Shown here one piece after another: positions 1 through 6,546 of a stretch of 14,189 bases of DNA (position 1 is the first letter of the stretch; each line of letters begins with the position of its first letter). The notes under the pieces were generated by a model. That model saw only the letters and a program-made list of their open reading frames with translations, ran no database searches and was not told the DNA's origin. The position numbers and the translations under genes are program-made. This DNA comes from JABDJZ01 sp047611125 (GTDB lineage Bacteria; Bacteroidota; Rhodothermia; Rhodothermales; UBA10348): positions 1-14,189 of the forward strand of contig JBLFXH010000068.1 in assembly GCA_047611125.1 (NCBI GenBank). Direction: 5' to 3'.

Positions 1-166
1 GGGAGCCAGACGTCTGGCTGACGCGCTGCGTCTCGACCAGCGGAGCGCGGCTCGGCGGGATTTCGCGCGGGGGCTCGGCCCTGAGAGACTCCAGGACGCC
101 TGAGATGGCGAAGCCACCGACTAGAATACCGATGATGAGAAGTGAGGACTTGATCTTTGCTTTCAT
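1..166 (-). CDS. RND efflux periplasmic adaptor (membrane fusion protein), N-terminal fragment
   Basis: The first 55 codons of a gene that runs off the left edge of the window. It starts at the ATG at 166-164 and reads MKAKIKSSLLIIGILVGGFA, a short basic N-terminus followed by one hydrophobic anchor (about residues 7-24). Then comes a proline/arginine-rich stretch ending in APLVETQRV, which is where the first beta strand of HlyD/AcrA-type adaptors usually begins. Adaptors of this kind bridge an inner-membrane RND pump to an outer-membrane channel. The gene lies 24 bp downstream of, and in the same direction as, a NodT-type channel gene, so the two are probably one operon with the pump gene further on. 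There is no Shine-Dalgarno sequence; the gap holds a small inverted repeat (CTGCC-TGAC-GGCAG) instead. The call rests on the N-terminal style plus context, because the lipoyl and barrel domains are outside the window. Confidence 0.7.
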   Translation of the reverse strand, partial: MKAKIKSSLLIIGILVGGFAISGVLESLRAEPPREIPPSRAPLVETQRVSQTSGS

Positions 167-190
167 ATCAGGGGGCTGCCGTCAGGCAGT

Positions 191-1630
191 TCAGGATGCG
201 TCCGATTGGGTCCAGCTGCCGCCGAGGGCCCGGTGCACCGCCAGGCGGGCGGTGGCCAGGTCTAGGCGAGCGGTCACACGGGCCGTCTTGACCCGGACGA
301 GATTGCGTTCTGAGTCCAGTAGGGCCACGTAGTCTCCGATGCCTTGTCTGTAGCGCGCCCTGGTGGATACCAGAGAGGCCTGGGCGAAGTCATACTCTTC
401 GTCCAGGAAGGCCAGCCGCTCCCGCTGTTTGTCGAAGCCCACCAGTGTGGCCTGTACTTCCCGGAAGGCGTTGAGGAGAGCTTGCTCATAGCCCGCGACT
501 GCTTGCTCCAGGCGGGCTTCGGCCCCATCGACCCCGGCTCTAAGCGCGCCGCCTTGGAATAGCGGTGCGGTCAGGGAGGCTACGAGGTTGCTGAAGTTCT
601 GGCTCAGGTCGAGCAGTTCTGAGAGTTCGGCGCTCTGCAGTCCGCCTGTGGCGGTGAGGCTCAGGGTGGGCAGGAGTCTGGCTTTGGCCGATCCGACACC
701 TTGGCGTGCGGCTTCCACCCGGTACAAGGCCCCGGCCACGTCGGGGCGGGCGGCCAGAAGCGAGGCCGGGATGCCTGCGGGGATGTTGTCGAGAAGGAGG
801 TGGACTTCTGTTTCGGAACCCAGGCTTAGTTCGCCGGCAGTAGCCCCCATCAGCAGGGCAAGGCGACCGCGCGCTTCCACCAACGCGGCCTCAAGCAGCG
901 GAACTGTGGTGCGGGTGCTCCCGAACTCCTGCCTCACGGCGTAGAGTTCGAAGGTGGCCACAAGCCCTCGCGCGTAACGGTCCGCGGTCAACTCGACTCG
1001 TTCTTCCAGGAGGCTGACGTTTTCGCGGGCCAATTGAAGTTGTCCTTCAAGGGCGCGTAGCTCGAGGTAGGTCGAGATGGTCTGGGAGATGACGCCCAGT
1101 CGAACGCCATCCAGATCGGCCTCGGCTGCGAAGAAGGTGTTGAGCGCGGCGCGCTTTTCCGAACGGATCCGGCCCCACAGATCCAGTTCGTAGGCCATCG
1201 TGCCGGACACCGTGTAGCTATCATTGGTGAACCGGTCGGGGAAGTTCGGTACCGATTCGCCGATGTTTCTACTGAAGCCCGTGTTGGAGGGATTGTCAGA
1301 ACGCGAGGCGTCTGCCCCCACGACAACCGACGGCAACTGGGCCCCGCGGGCGATCCGGTACTGCGACTGCACTTCCAGCAGGCGGCCAGCAGCCACACGA
1401 AGGTCCCGATTGCTGGCCAGGGCGGAATCGACCAGCACATTCAGCGTGGGATCACCGAAAGAATGCCACCAGGCGGTCGAGGGCGGGACCTCCGAGGCAG
1501 CGGCTGATGCAGCGGCTGAGTCCGAGTAGGCGTCCGGCAGCAAGGTCTCCGGACTGTCCACGGACTGGACAGCCGGCGAGAAACTGCATCCCGCCATCAG
1601 CAGGATCAGGGTAAGGAGCATGATTCTCAT
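191..1630 (-). CDS. NodT-family outer-membrane efflux lipoprotein (TolC-like channel)
   Basis: A 479-residue outer-membrane factor of RND-type tripartite efflux systems, the usual length for the family. The start chosen is the ATG at 1630, which gives a lipoprotein signal peptide (MRIMLLTLILLMAGC) with lipobox LMAGC and lipidated Cys15; an upstream ATG at 1663 would add 11 unlikely residues. Family hallmarks are visible in order: WWHSFGDPTLN (residues 54-64), YELDLWGRIR (147-156), GIPASLLAARPDV (286-298), a second helical repeat with APLFQGGALRA (355-365), and a terminal ALGGSW (468-473). The two long helical repeats match the duplicated coiled-coil layout of TolC/OprM channels. The channel would be lipid-anchored in the outer membrane and dock with the adaptor encoded just downstream. 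It is divergent from the FecR-TPR gene, with 232 bp between starts. The substrate cannot be told from sequence. Confidence 0.92.
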   Translation of the reverse strand: MRIMLLTLILLMAGCSFSPAVQSVDSPETLLPDAYSDSAAASAAASEVPPSTAWWHSFGDPTLNVLVDSALASNRDLRVAAGRLLEVQSQYRIARGAQLPSVVVGADASRSDNPSNTGFSRNIGESVPNFPDRFTNDSYTVSGTMAYELDLWGRIRSEKRAALNTFFAAEADLDGVRLGVISQTISTYLELRALEGQLQLARENVSLLEERVELTADRYARGLVATFELYAVRQEFGSTRTTVPLLEAALVEARGRLALLMGATAGELSLGSETEVHLLLDNIPAGIPASLLAARPDVAGALYRVEAARQGVGSAKARLLPTLSLTATGGLQSAELSELLDLSQNFSNLVASLTAPLFQGGALRAGVDGAEARLEQAVAGYEQALLNAFREVQATLVGFDKQRERLAFLDEEYDFAQASLVSTRARYRQGIGDYVALLDSERNLVRVKTARVTARLDLATARLAVHRALGGSWTQSDAS

Positions 1631-1862
1631 AGACCGTTGATGGGAAATGGGGCGAGCAAGCACGAAAGCTACCCGTAAGCAGGCCGTTCACGTATGCGAA
1701 ACGTGCAAAGAGGCGCGCCCAAGCGAGGACCGTCATCTGGGGCCGGCCGGAACGGGGTGGCCTGCGACGAACGGCTTGGGTGGTTGCGAGCACTGCATCA
1801 TTCTGCAACCCTCCGCCGGATACTGTGTAGTTCTGTCAAACGCCATACCACCACCGACTTCG

Positions 1863-2795
1863 ATGCGACAGACGCTAGTTACTCTCCTCCTCCTCCTCGT
1901 GCTGACCATTCCGGCTGCGGCTCAAAGCCACCGTGCTCTGATCACCGAGTTGGCCGGAGCCGTCACGATCCAGCGAGCCAACGGCACCAACACCGCTGCG
2001 AGCTGGGGAGTACAGCTTTTCGATGGCGATGTGCTGACCACGGGAGCAAACAGCAAGGCCGCGCTGCTGTACTCGAACGGGAGCCTGCTGTCGGTGGCCG
2101 CCAACTCCGAGACCCGGGTAGAGGGCAATGACGCCTCGCCCGCCGTCGATCCCACACTATTGGCCGACGTTTCTGATCTGACTCTTCAGCGTACGGGTTT
2201 CGGCGAACTCGCCGCTCTAGGCGGACTCCGCGCTGGCCCGAGAGAGAGCGTCATCGATCTCCAGTTTCCGCGTCAGACGCGCCTAATGGATGCCAACCCA
2301 ACCTTTGACTGGGCCACCGAAACGGCTTTTGAGATCTACACCGTGACCGTGCTGTCCGACGATGGCCAGGTCTGGTCGGGCACCACAGAGGAGTCTCAAC
2401 TCTCATACCCAACGACGGCACCGGCGTTACAGTCCGGCATGACCTACTACTGGCGGGTAGAGGGAGAGGAAATGCTAGACATGACACGCTCGGAACTGGT
2501 GCAGTTTGAAGTCATGGCGCCGGAGGAGATTGACGGAATCACCCAGGCCGAAGCCGGAATCCGCGCCGCGTTCTCGGACGACAGCGCCGCTGCGAGCCGT
2601 GATTTCTTGCTAGGCTCGTTCTACGCCAAGCAGGGCATGAATGCCGAAGCGCTGGCCACCTTCAGAGGAATCGCCAAGACCCAGGGCGATTCAGCCATGC
2701 TGCACGAGATCCTTGGCAGGCTCTATTACGAGACCGGTCGTAAGGACCTCGCAGTGCAGTCGCTTAAGAAAGCACTGGAATTGTCGAAACTGTAG
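1863..2795 (+). CDS. Exported FecR-domain protein with C-terminal TPR
   Basis: A 310-residue secreted protein. The start is set at the ATG at 1863 because it begins a clean signal peptide (MRQTLVTLLLLLVLTIPAAA, cleavage near AAAQ-S); the open frame extends 72 codons further upstream but that part has no signal-peptide or domain character. Residues 25-86 form a FecR-like domain (ELAGAVTIQRANG, then VQLFDGDVLTTGANSKAALL and LSVAANSETRV). A middle segment at about 135-220 contains TYYWRVEG and looks like the fibronectin/Ig-like module that often follows FecR domains. Residues 244-307 form about two TPR-like helical hairpins (FYAKQGMNAEALATFRGIA, then LGRLYYETGRKDLAVQSL). There is no sigma or CHAT partner beside it, so it is probably a periplasmic or surface scaffold rather than a classical FecR regulator. 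That role is inferred. Confidence 0.85.
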   Translation: MRQTLVTLLLLLVLTIPAAAQSHRALITELAGAVTIQRANGTNTAASWGVQLFDGDVLTTGANSKAALLYSNGSLLSVAANSETRVEGNDASPAVDPTLLADVSDLTLQRTGFGELAALGGLRAGPRESVIDLQFPRQTRLMDANPTFDWATETAFEIYTVTVLSDDGQVWSGTTEESQLSYPTTAPALQSGMTYYWRVEGEEMLDMTRSELVQFEVMAPEEIDGITQAEAGIRAAFSDDSAAASRDFLLGSFYAKQGMNAEALATFRGIAKTQGDSAMLHEILGRLYYETGRKDLAVQSLKKALELSKL

Positions 2796-2816
2796 AGCAG
2801 GACGAGCACACCGGAC

Positions 2817-3095
2817 TTGCGTCCAGTGTTGCCGAATCGCTGCGGCGAGTCCATCTCGAGCAGGATCAGCCGAATCGAGTTCGAGCTCTCCCAGAACTAC
2901 CCGAACCCCTTCAACCCTGTCACCACCGTCGAATTCGCTCTACCGGAAACGGTCGAGGTTCGCCTCGAGGTCTTCGACGTCCTCGGTCGTCGGGTACAGA
3001 CGCTGGTCAACGGTCCGATGGACGCAGGCTATCACAGCGTGCAGTTCAACGGGGAGCGCCTCGCGGGTCGTGGTGGGCAACTGACGGATGGATGA
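2817..3095 (+). pseudogene. Orphan, C-terminally truncated T9SS type A sorting domain
   Basis: An open frame (TTG at 2817) whose residues 20-85 read as a type IX secretion C-terminal sorting domain: FELSQNYPNPFNP, then TTVEFALPE, VRLEVFDVLGRRVQTLV and AGYHSVQFNGERLAGRG. Such domains normally sit at the end of large secreted proteins and target them across the outer membrane. Here no large protein precedes it: the FecR-TPR gene stops 21 bp upstream. The domain also breaks off at LAGRG, where family members continue with a GVYxYRL-type strand and about 20 more residues. It is therefore damaged at both ends and is best read as the leftover tail of a deleted secreted protein. Its 3' end overlaps the broken end of the opposing lipoprotein copy at 3046-3483, which marks a recombination junction. 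Expression is doubtful. Confidence 0.75.
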
Positions 3096-3483
3096 GACCT
3101 GTCCGACGGTCGTTCACGGACAGATGATCGGCAAAATCAAAGGGGAGAAGCTGGGCCGTGGTCGGCGCTATGTCGGGCCGGCCGTCACCGAAGACCACAA
3201 TTCCATCGTCCGGCGCAGGATCGATGGGGAAGACCACCGAGAGGATCTCTCCTGTTACGTTGAAGGGGTCGACTAGATAGTCGGATCCGCCGGTGCTGTT
3301 CTGGACGACGCGCGCCCGGTCCTTGCCAGCTGCGCCGCGAATCGCCAGCGACGTGCTTTTTAGCACAGTAGTGGCCTGCACGTTACCGTCGTGGCTGTTG
3401 CTGCCTTGGTCGTCTTCGCCGTGGTTCACCACGTCGCACGCAGAAACTAGGATGGAGAGCAGGAGGAAGGAGAGAGTTCTCAT
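3046..3483 (-). pseudogene. 3'-truncated copy of the lipoprotein encoded at 7011-7913
   Basis: The frame opens with a lipoprotein signal (MRTLSFLLLSILVSAC, lipobox VSAC, Cys16). Its residues 75-123 match residues 72-120 of the full-length lipoprotein at 7011-7913 in 46 of 49 positions by my hand alignment (shared run VTGEILSVVFPIDPAPDDGI, then VVFGDGRPDIAPT). After FADHLSV the similarity ends abruptly. The remaining 22 residues are unrelated and cross into the T9SS remnant on the other strand, so about 180 residues are missing. The N-terminal linkers have diverged much more than the core. The 24 nt upstream of both starts can be aligned without gaps (both contain ACAACGA), which supports common descent including the leader. 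The truncated product could still be exported, so a functional short form cannot be excluded, but a broken paralogue is likelier. Confidence 0.8.
3099..3123. repeat. 7-bp inverted repeat at the junction of two broken genes
   Basis: CTGTCCG (3099-3105) and CGGACAG (3117-3123) are perfect inverted arms around an 11-nt spacer. The right arm lies within the last conserved codons of the truncated lipoprotein; the left arm lies in the non-homologous tail. The position fits a rearrangement breakpoint, but a 7-bp repeat can also occur by chance. Confidence 0.4.
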
Positions 3484-3494
3484 GGGGTGCCTCT

Positions 3495-3522
3495 AAAAAG
3501 TCGTTGTTCTATAACGCGACTT
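3495..3522 (-). terminator. Probable intrinsic terminator downstream of the kinase gene
   Basis: On the minus strand, stem AAGTCG pairs with CGACTT (+ strand 3517-3522 with 3498-3503). An inner GTT-ATAG-AAC hairpin continues the stack, and a short T run follows (CGACTTTTTAG). It sits 31 bp past the kinase stop and 14 bp before the truncated lipoprotein start. It could end kinase transcription or attenuate read-through into the copy. The T tract is short, so confidence is moderate. Confidence 0.45.
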
Positions 3523-3553
3523 CGGAGGCAGGGAGGGGCCAGCGCGGCCGGGA

Positions 3554-5368
3554 TCAATTCAGTCGGGCTTGCGCTGCGCTACGCTTGTCGGGATCGGGCT
3601 CGGCGCCGATATACAGCCGCAGCGTAGCCTGGGATTCTGCACTGCGCCCTAGTGCTTCATACGCCGCCGCAAGGAGGGAAAGCGACTCGGGGTTCTCTCC
3701 GTTCAACCGCACGGACTCCTCCAAAGGACCTACGGCACCTTGCGGATTGTCCATCGCCAGATTCGCCTTCCCGATGTTCTTGAACAGCAGGAAACGGCGG
3801 GGATCATTAGGTGCAACCGAAAACCCGCGCTGGAGCACGTTCAGTGCTTCCGCCGGCTGTCCCATCTCGATCAGGCGGTTACCCCAGGCGCTGTAGCCAG
3901 GAACGAAGGTGGAATCTGCCTGAACGGAGGCTTCGTATGCGCCGAGGGCCTCGCCAAACCTCCCTAGTTCCTCCGAGGCGAAGGCCAGATTGAACCAACC
4001 GGCCACATTAGACTCGTCTAATCGAACGGCACGTTGAGCGTGCTGGACAGCGCCGTCATAATTCTGCTCTACAATCTCCACGGCAGCGAGCGTGGTCCAG
4101 GCCTCGGAGTACGTAGAATCGAGCGTGAGTGCCTCCTCGGCGGTGGTCCTGGCAAGGGTGAACTGCCGGTCGGCCCGGTATTCCAGCGCCTTCCGATTCA
4201 ACTCGCGGGCACGAGCGTGGTTGGCCTCGGTAATCTGTGATGACGGCTCGTCTCCGCCAGATTGCCCGACAAACCACCCGACTACCGCAATCAATACCAC
4301 AGCCAAGGCTGCTCCGCCACCCCACAATACCGCCTTGCTCTTCGTCGGAGGAGGCTGCTGCCACATCCCCGACTGCATGGGATGCGCCCCGGTCAGCGGC
4401 CCAACAGGCACGCCCTCGCGGGTCACAAACGCCCCGGTCATGGGATCGATCAGGTAGCTCTGGGGTGTCGCGCCTGCAGTAGCGGGTACCGAAGGGGCTT
4501 CAGTAGTAGTCGCGGCCGGCACCTCAGCGGGGGACTCGACCTTCCCCTGGTTCTTGAGTGCATCCACTAAATCGCCGGCGGTCTGGTACCGATCGTCCGG
4601 ACTCTTCTCCAGCATCTTGTCGATGACGTCCGAGAGCCAGTCTGGAGTATCGGAGCGGTGGAGTTGGACCGTAGTGTGTGGCTCGTGAGCAGCGGCGTAG
4701 AGGATGGCCGCCTCATACCCACCCTCAAACGGCCGACGCGCTGCCAGCATCTCGTACAGCATTATGCCGAGCGCCCAGAGGTCGGTCCGCCCATCGAGGG
4801 ATTCGTTCTTGGCCTGCTCGGGACTCATGTAAGCCATCGTCCCCATCGACGTCCCATCCGTGGTCATGGTGACGTCTTCCACCTTGGCAAGCCCGAAATC
4901 GAGAATCACAGCCCGTCCCTTGGGTGTGACAATGACGTTGCCGGGCTTGATGTCGCGGTGGATGATGCCCTCTTCGTGAGCAGCGTCCAGGCCCTCAGCC
5001 ACTTGAGAGGCAAAGTCGATCGCATTCTCCAGCGAAAGCTGTCCATCCTCCTTGAGGTAGTCGCGAATTGTCCGGCCCTCGTAGTGGCCCATGACGATGA
5101 ACAGCTTCCCATCGTCCGTCTTCTTGACGTCGTGGATGGTCGCGATGTTCGGGTGATCTAGGGCCGAGGCCGTCTTGGCCTCGTGGACAAAGCGGCGCTT
5201 GGCGTCTTCGTCTGAGTTCGCCCAATCCGGGAGGAATTTGAGGGCAACGCGGCGCCCCAGCGTGGTATCATCCGCGAGGTAGACCACGCCCATACCGCCT
5301 TCACCGAGCTGACCGGTGATGGTGTATTGGTCTATGGTCTGGCCGATGCGGCTCCCGGAGGTGCTCAT
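3554..5368 (-). CDS. Transmembrane Ser/Thr protein kinase with extracytoplasmic TPR domain
   Basis: A 604-residue receptor-like Hanks-type (PknB-like) kinase. The start is placed at the ATG at 5368 (MSTSGSRIGQTIDQY), just before the usual first strand; in-frame ATGs at 5401 and 5413 are possible but add a non-conserved tail. The kinase domain spans about residues 14-275: glycine loop GEGGMGVVY (22-30), VALKFL with Lys44, catalytic HRDIKPGN (137-144, Asp139), DFG (157-159) and MSPEQ (181-185). All catalytic residues are present, so it should be active. A Pro/Thr/Ala-rich linker (about 278-345) holds YLIDPMTGAF (305-314). One transmembrane helix follows (346-368), then TPR-like repeats (about 385-585) that would lie outside the cytoplasmic membrane and could sense or bind partners. 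It is a monocistronic gene with no phosphatase or obvious substrate nearby. Confidence 0.93.
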   Translation of the reverse strand: MSTSGSRIGQTIDQYTITGQLGEGGMGVVYLADDTTLGRRVALKFLPDWANSDEDAKRRFVHEAKTASALDHPNIATIHDVKKTDDGKLFIVMGHYEGRTIRDYLKEDGQLSLENAIDFASQVAEGLDAAHEEGIIHRDIKPGNVIVTPKGRAVILDFGLAKVEDVTMTTDGTSMGTMAYMSPEQAKNESLDGRTDLWALGIMLYEMLAARRPFEGGYEAAILYAAAHEPHTTVQLHRSDTPDWLSDVIDKMLEKSPDDRYQTAGDLVDALKNQGKVESPAEVPAATTTEAPSVPATAGATPQSYLIDPMTGAFVTREGVPVGPLTGAHPMQSGMWQQPPPTKSKAVLWGGGAALAVVLIAVVGWFVGQSGGDEPSSQITEANHARARELNRKALEYRADRQFTLARTTAEEALTLDSTYSEAWTTLAAVEIVEQNYDGAVQHAQRAVRLDESNVAGWFNLAFASEELGRFGEALGAYEASVQADSTFVPGYSAWGNRLIEMGQPAEALNVLQRGFSVAPNDPRRFLLFKNIGKANLAMDNPQGAVGPLEESVRLNGENPESLSLLAAAYEALGRSAESQATLRLYIGAEPDPDKRSAAQARLN

Positions 5369-5401
5369 GAGGGAAAGGTAGGAGAAACCGACCAATTCCA
5401 T

Positions 5402-5418
5402 CGGTCCTGCCAAGACCG
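5402..5418. promoter_or_regulatory. Inverted repeat upstream of the kinase gene
   Basis: CGGTC (5402-5406) and GACCG (5414-5418) form a perfect 5-bp dyad with a 7-nt spacer. It is flanked on both sides by AATT (5394-5397 and 5419-5422, with one unmatched side). It lies 34-50 bp upstream of the chosen kinase start. It could be an operator, but it is short and the evidence is only symmetry plus position. Confidence 0.2.
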
Positions 5419-5452
5419 AATTGCAAGAAGCCCGGACCCATTCGCATCGGCG

Positions 5453-5623
5453 GGGTACGTCACGCTAAACCTAGGTTTGATTCTTCGAGTGGCCACAGAG
5501 CCGTTTGCCGCACTCGGAGCCTACTGGGGAGTTGGGCTACTCCTGGTGGTCGCAGCCGCTCTTCAGTGGGCTGGATGCTGCTTTTTCGCTATCCAACTCT
5601 GGCCACGGGTTCGAATCAAGTAA
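5453..5623 (+). pseudogene. C-terminal remnant of a small multi-pass membrane protein
   Basis: About 56 codons ending in TAA at 5623 that read as two transmembrane helices with a conserved-looking end: VTLNLGLILRVATEPFAALG, then a hydrophobic helix containing LLLVVAAALQW, then LWPRVRIK. The open frame reaches further upstream, but that part overlaps the kinase promoter and start and looks like non-coding sequence, so the N-terminal portion of the gene appears lost. The next gene begins 3 bp later and ends with the same kind of pattern (LLNLG, hydrophobic helix, WPRIR). The two were therefore probably adjacent genes for related membrane proteins. I recall similar tandem membrane proteins near respiratory oxidase genes in related bacteria, but I cannot name the family with certainty. 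Confidence 0.5.
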
Positions 5624-5626
5624 GCC

Positions 5627-5952
5627 ATGCCTAGAGTGAGTGTATACCTGATTCGGCTTGCGCTGGTCCACTTGGTGGTCGGGGCCACACTGGGGACCCT
5701 GCTGCTGATTCAAAAGGCCACTCCGGTCCATGCTGGCATCTGGATCCTGCCGCGGAACAAGGAGACGGTCCGGCACCATCACTCCTGGGCTGCTGCCTGT
5801 TTGCTGAATCTTGGAGTCTGGGTCGCTGCGATTGGGGGGGGGCAGCGCTCGGATGGGGTCTAGCGCTAACCATCGGCCGGGTATTGGAGGCCGCCGCACT
5901 CGTGATCTTCAGCCGGGTGGCGTGGCCTCGAATTCGAGCGTTCCGGGGCTGA
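5627..5952 (+). pseudogene. Frameshifted membrane-protein gene with a 9-G run and probable internal deletion
   Basis: It starts with ATG at 5627 (MPRVSVYLIRLALVHLVVGA), a first transmembrane helix followed by TLGTLLLIQKATPVHAGIW. The next residues ILPR and LLNLGVWVAAIGG lead into a run of nine G (5834-5842). In the original frame the protein ends 7 codons later (QRSDGV stop). Shifting frame at the G run restores a sensible membrane-protein tail from 5842: AALGWGLALTIGRVLEAAAL, then FSRVAWPRIRAFRG and stop at 5950-5952. Between HAGIW and ILPR a helix typical of such proteins seems absent, suggesting a deletion between short repeats; that part rests on memory of the family. The frame break could be real decay, slippage-based phase variation, or a homopolymer sequencing error. 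Confidence 0.6.
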
Positions 5953-6103
5953 TCTGGCGTCGTACTCGATGCCTTGGATGTGCTGAGGCTTCTCTGTCTG
6001 ACTTCAAGACAGCCTCTCATATTAGGTCAGATTGGAGACACGTCGCGGATCCTACGTGAGAAGCGTTTTGCTCATGAAATAGACGACAGAGAAAACAGGC
6101 CAA

Positions 6104-6143
6104 AACGCAAGAAGCCTCGGACCCTTTCGGATCCGAGGCTTCT
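6104..6143 (-). terminator. Intrinsic terminator of the tRNA-Asn gene
   Basis: A perfect 12-bp inverted repeat: AGAAGCCTCGGA (6110-6121) with TCCGAGGCTTCT (6132-6143) around a 10-nt loop that can pair two further G-C pairs. On the minus strand it begins 7 nt after the tRNA discriminator base and is followed by TTGCGTTTTG, an interrupted T tract. Position and orientation fit termination of the split tRNA transcript. Confidence 0.75.
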
Positions 6144-6187
6144 CTTATGCTCCCCGGGAAGGATTCGAACCTACAACCTTGCGGTTA

Positions 6188-6546
6188 CGCTTATCCCAGA
6201 CTTTCGTAAGGGGACGGACTATCTCATCAACTCGTAAACGAGTTGTCGGGCGCTAGTGGGGTCTTATTGGTTCGGCTCCTCAACCCCTAGTCTCTGCACG
6301 TTCCCGCCTACTCAAGAGCGTCTCTCGACACTCCGGCCATTCGGCGGGCTTCGCTCAGGATTACCATTCCCCGAAAGGATTAGGCTTCCCTGAATTCACC
6401 CGATTGTTCGACCACAGTCACCTGTGGAAGCTGCAACATTCCCGCATCCAGTTCACGGTGACAAGCACACGACTCCTGCAGGAATCAGAAATTCCAGAGA
6501 GGTCGAACACTTGTCAGCCAGTCAAAGAACTGCAGGCGGAGGCTTT
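6188..6546 (-). ncRNA. Group I intron, 359 nt, ORF-less, IC3-like core
   Basis: A self-splicing intron within tRNA-Asn. The 5' exon ends in U (6547) and the intron ends in G (6188), as group I chemistry requires. Core pairings (minus-strand order): P3 TCGGGTG (6403-6397) with CGCCCGA (6252-6246); P4 TTCAGG (6394-6389) with CCTGAG (6359-6354); P6 CCCGCC (6348-6343) with GGCGGG (6308-6303), holding a 7-bp P6a capped by GAGA; P7 GACTA (6292-6288) with TAGTC (6221-6217); P8 CAACTCG-TTTA-CGAGTTG (6245-6228). The AATCCTGAGC and GTGCAGAGACT segments match the conserved core of tRNA-Leu introns. A possible P1 pairs exon GGCTGT with GCAGTT (6533-6528), including the required U-G. About 35 nt between P7 and P3' can fold separately (GGGGT/ACCCC). 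There is no endonuclease gene and no room for one. Confidence 0.9.
6404..6516 (-). other. Peripheral 5' domain of the intron (P2-like stem and GNRA hairpin)
   Basis: Between the probable P1 and P3 the intron carries a perfect 9-bp stem, TGTTCGACC (6509-6501) with GGTCGAACA (6413-6405), enclosing a CCACAG-GTGA-CTGTGG hairpin (6427-6412). GTGA is a GNRA tetraloop, a usual tertiary-contact element. GGAAT-TTCTG-ATTCC (6495-6481) forms another hairpin. TGACAAG (6516-6510) can also pair with CTTGTCA (6465-6459), which would cross the 9-bp stem as a pseudoknot. These are structural readings by eye, without energy calculation. Confidence 0.55.

Noticed and set aside
2251..2487. Minus-strand frame inside the FecR-TPR gene
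   Set aside because: It is an antisense shadow without homology-like features; the sense protein has a signal peptide and domains.
6063..6108. 8-bp inverted repeat GCGTTTTG/CAAAACGC with a 30-nt loop
   Set aside because: It lies just beyond the tRNA terminator and uses its T tract. The long loop and A/T-run arms make it a weak structure, so it was not listed as a separate terminator.
5985..6145. 11-nt direct repeat GAGGCTTCTCT (5985-5995 and 6135-6145), considered as an attachment-site pair near the tRNA
   Set aside because: One copy is the arm of the terminator, neither copy includes tRNA sequence, and no integrase or phage gene lies between or nearby.
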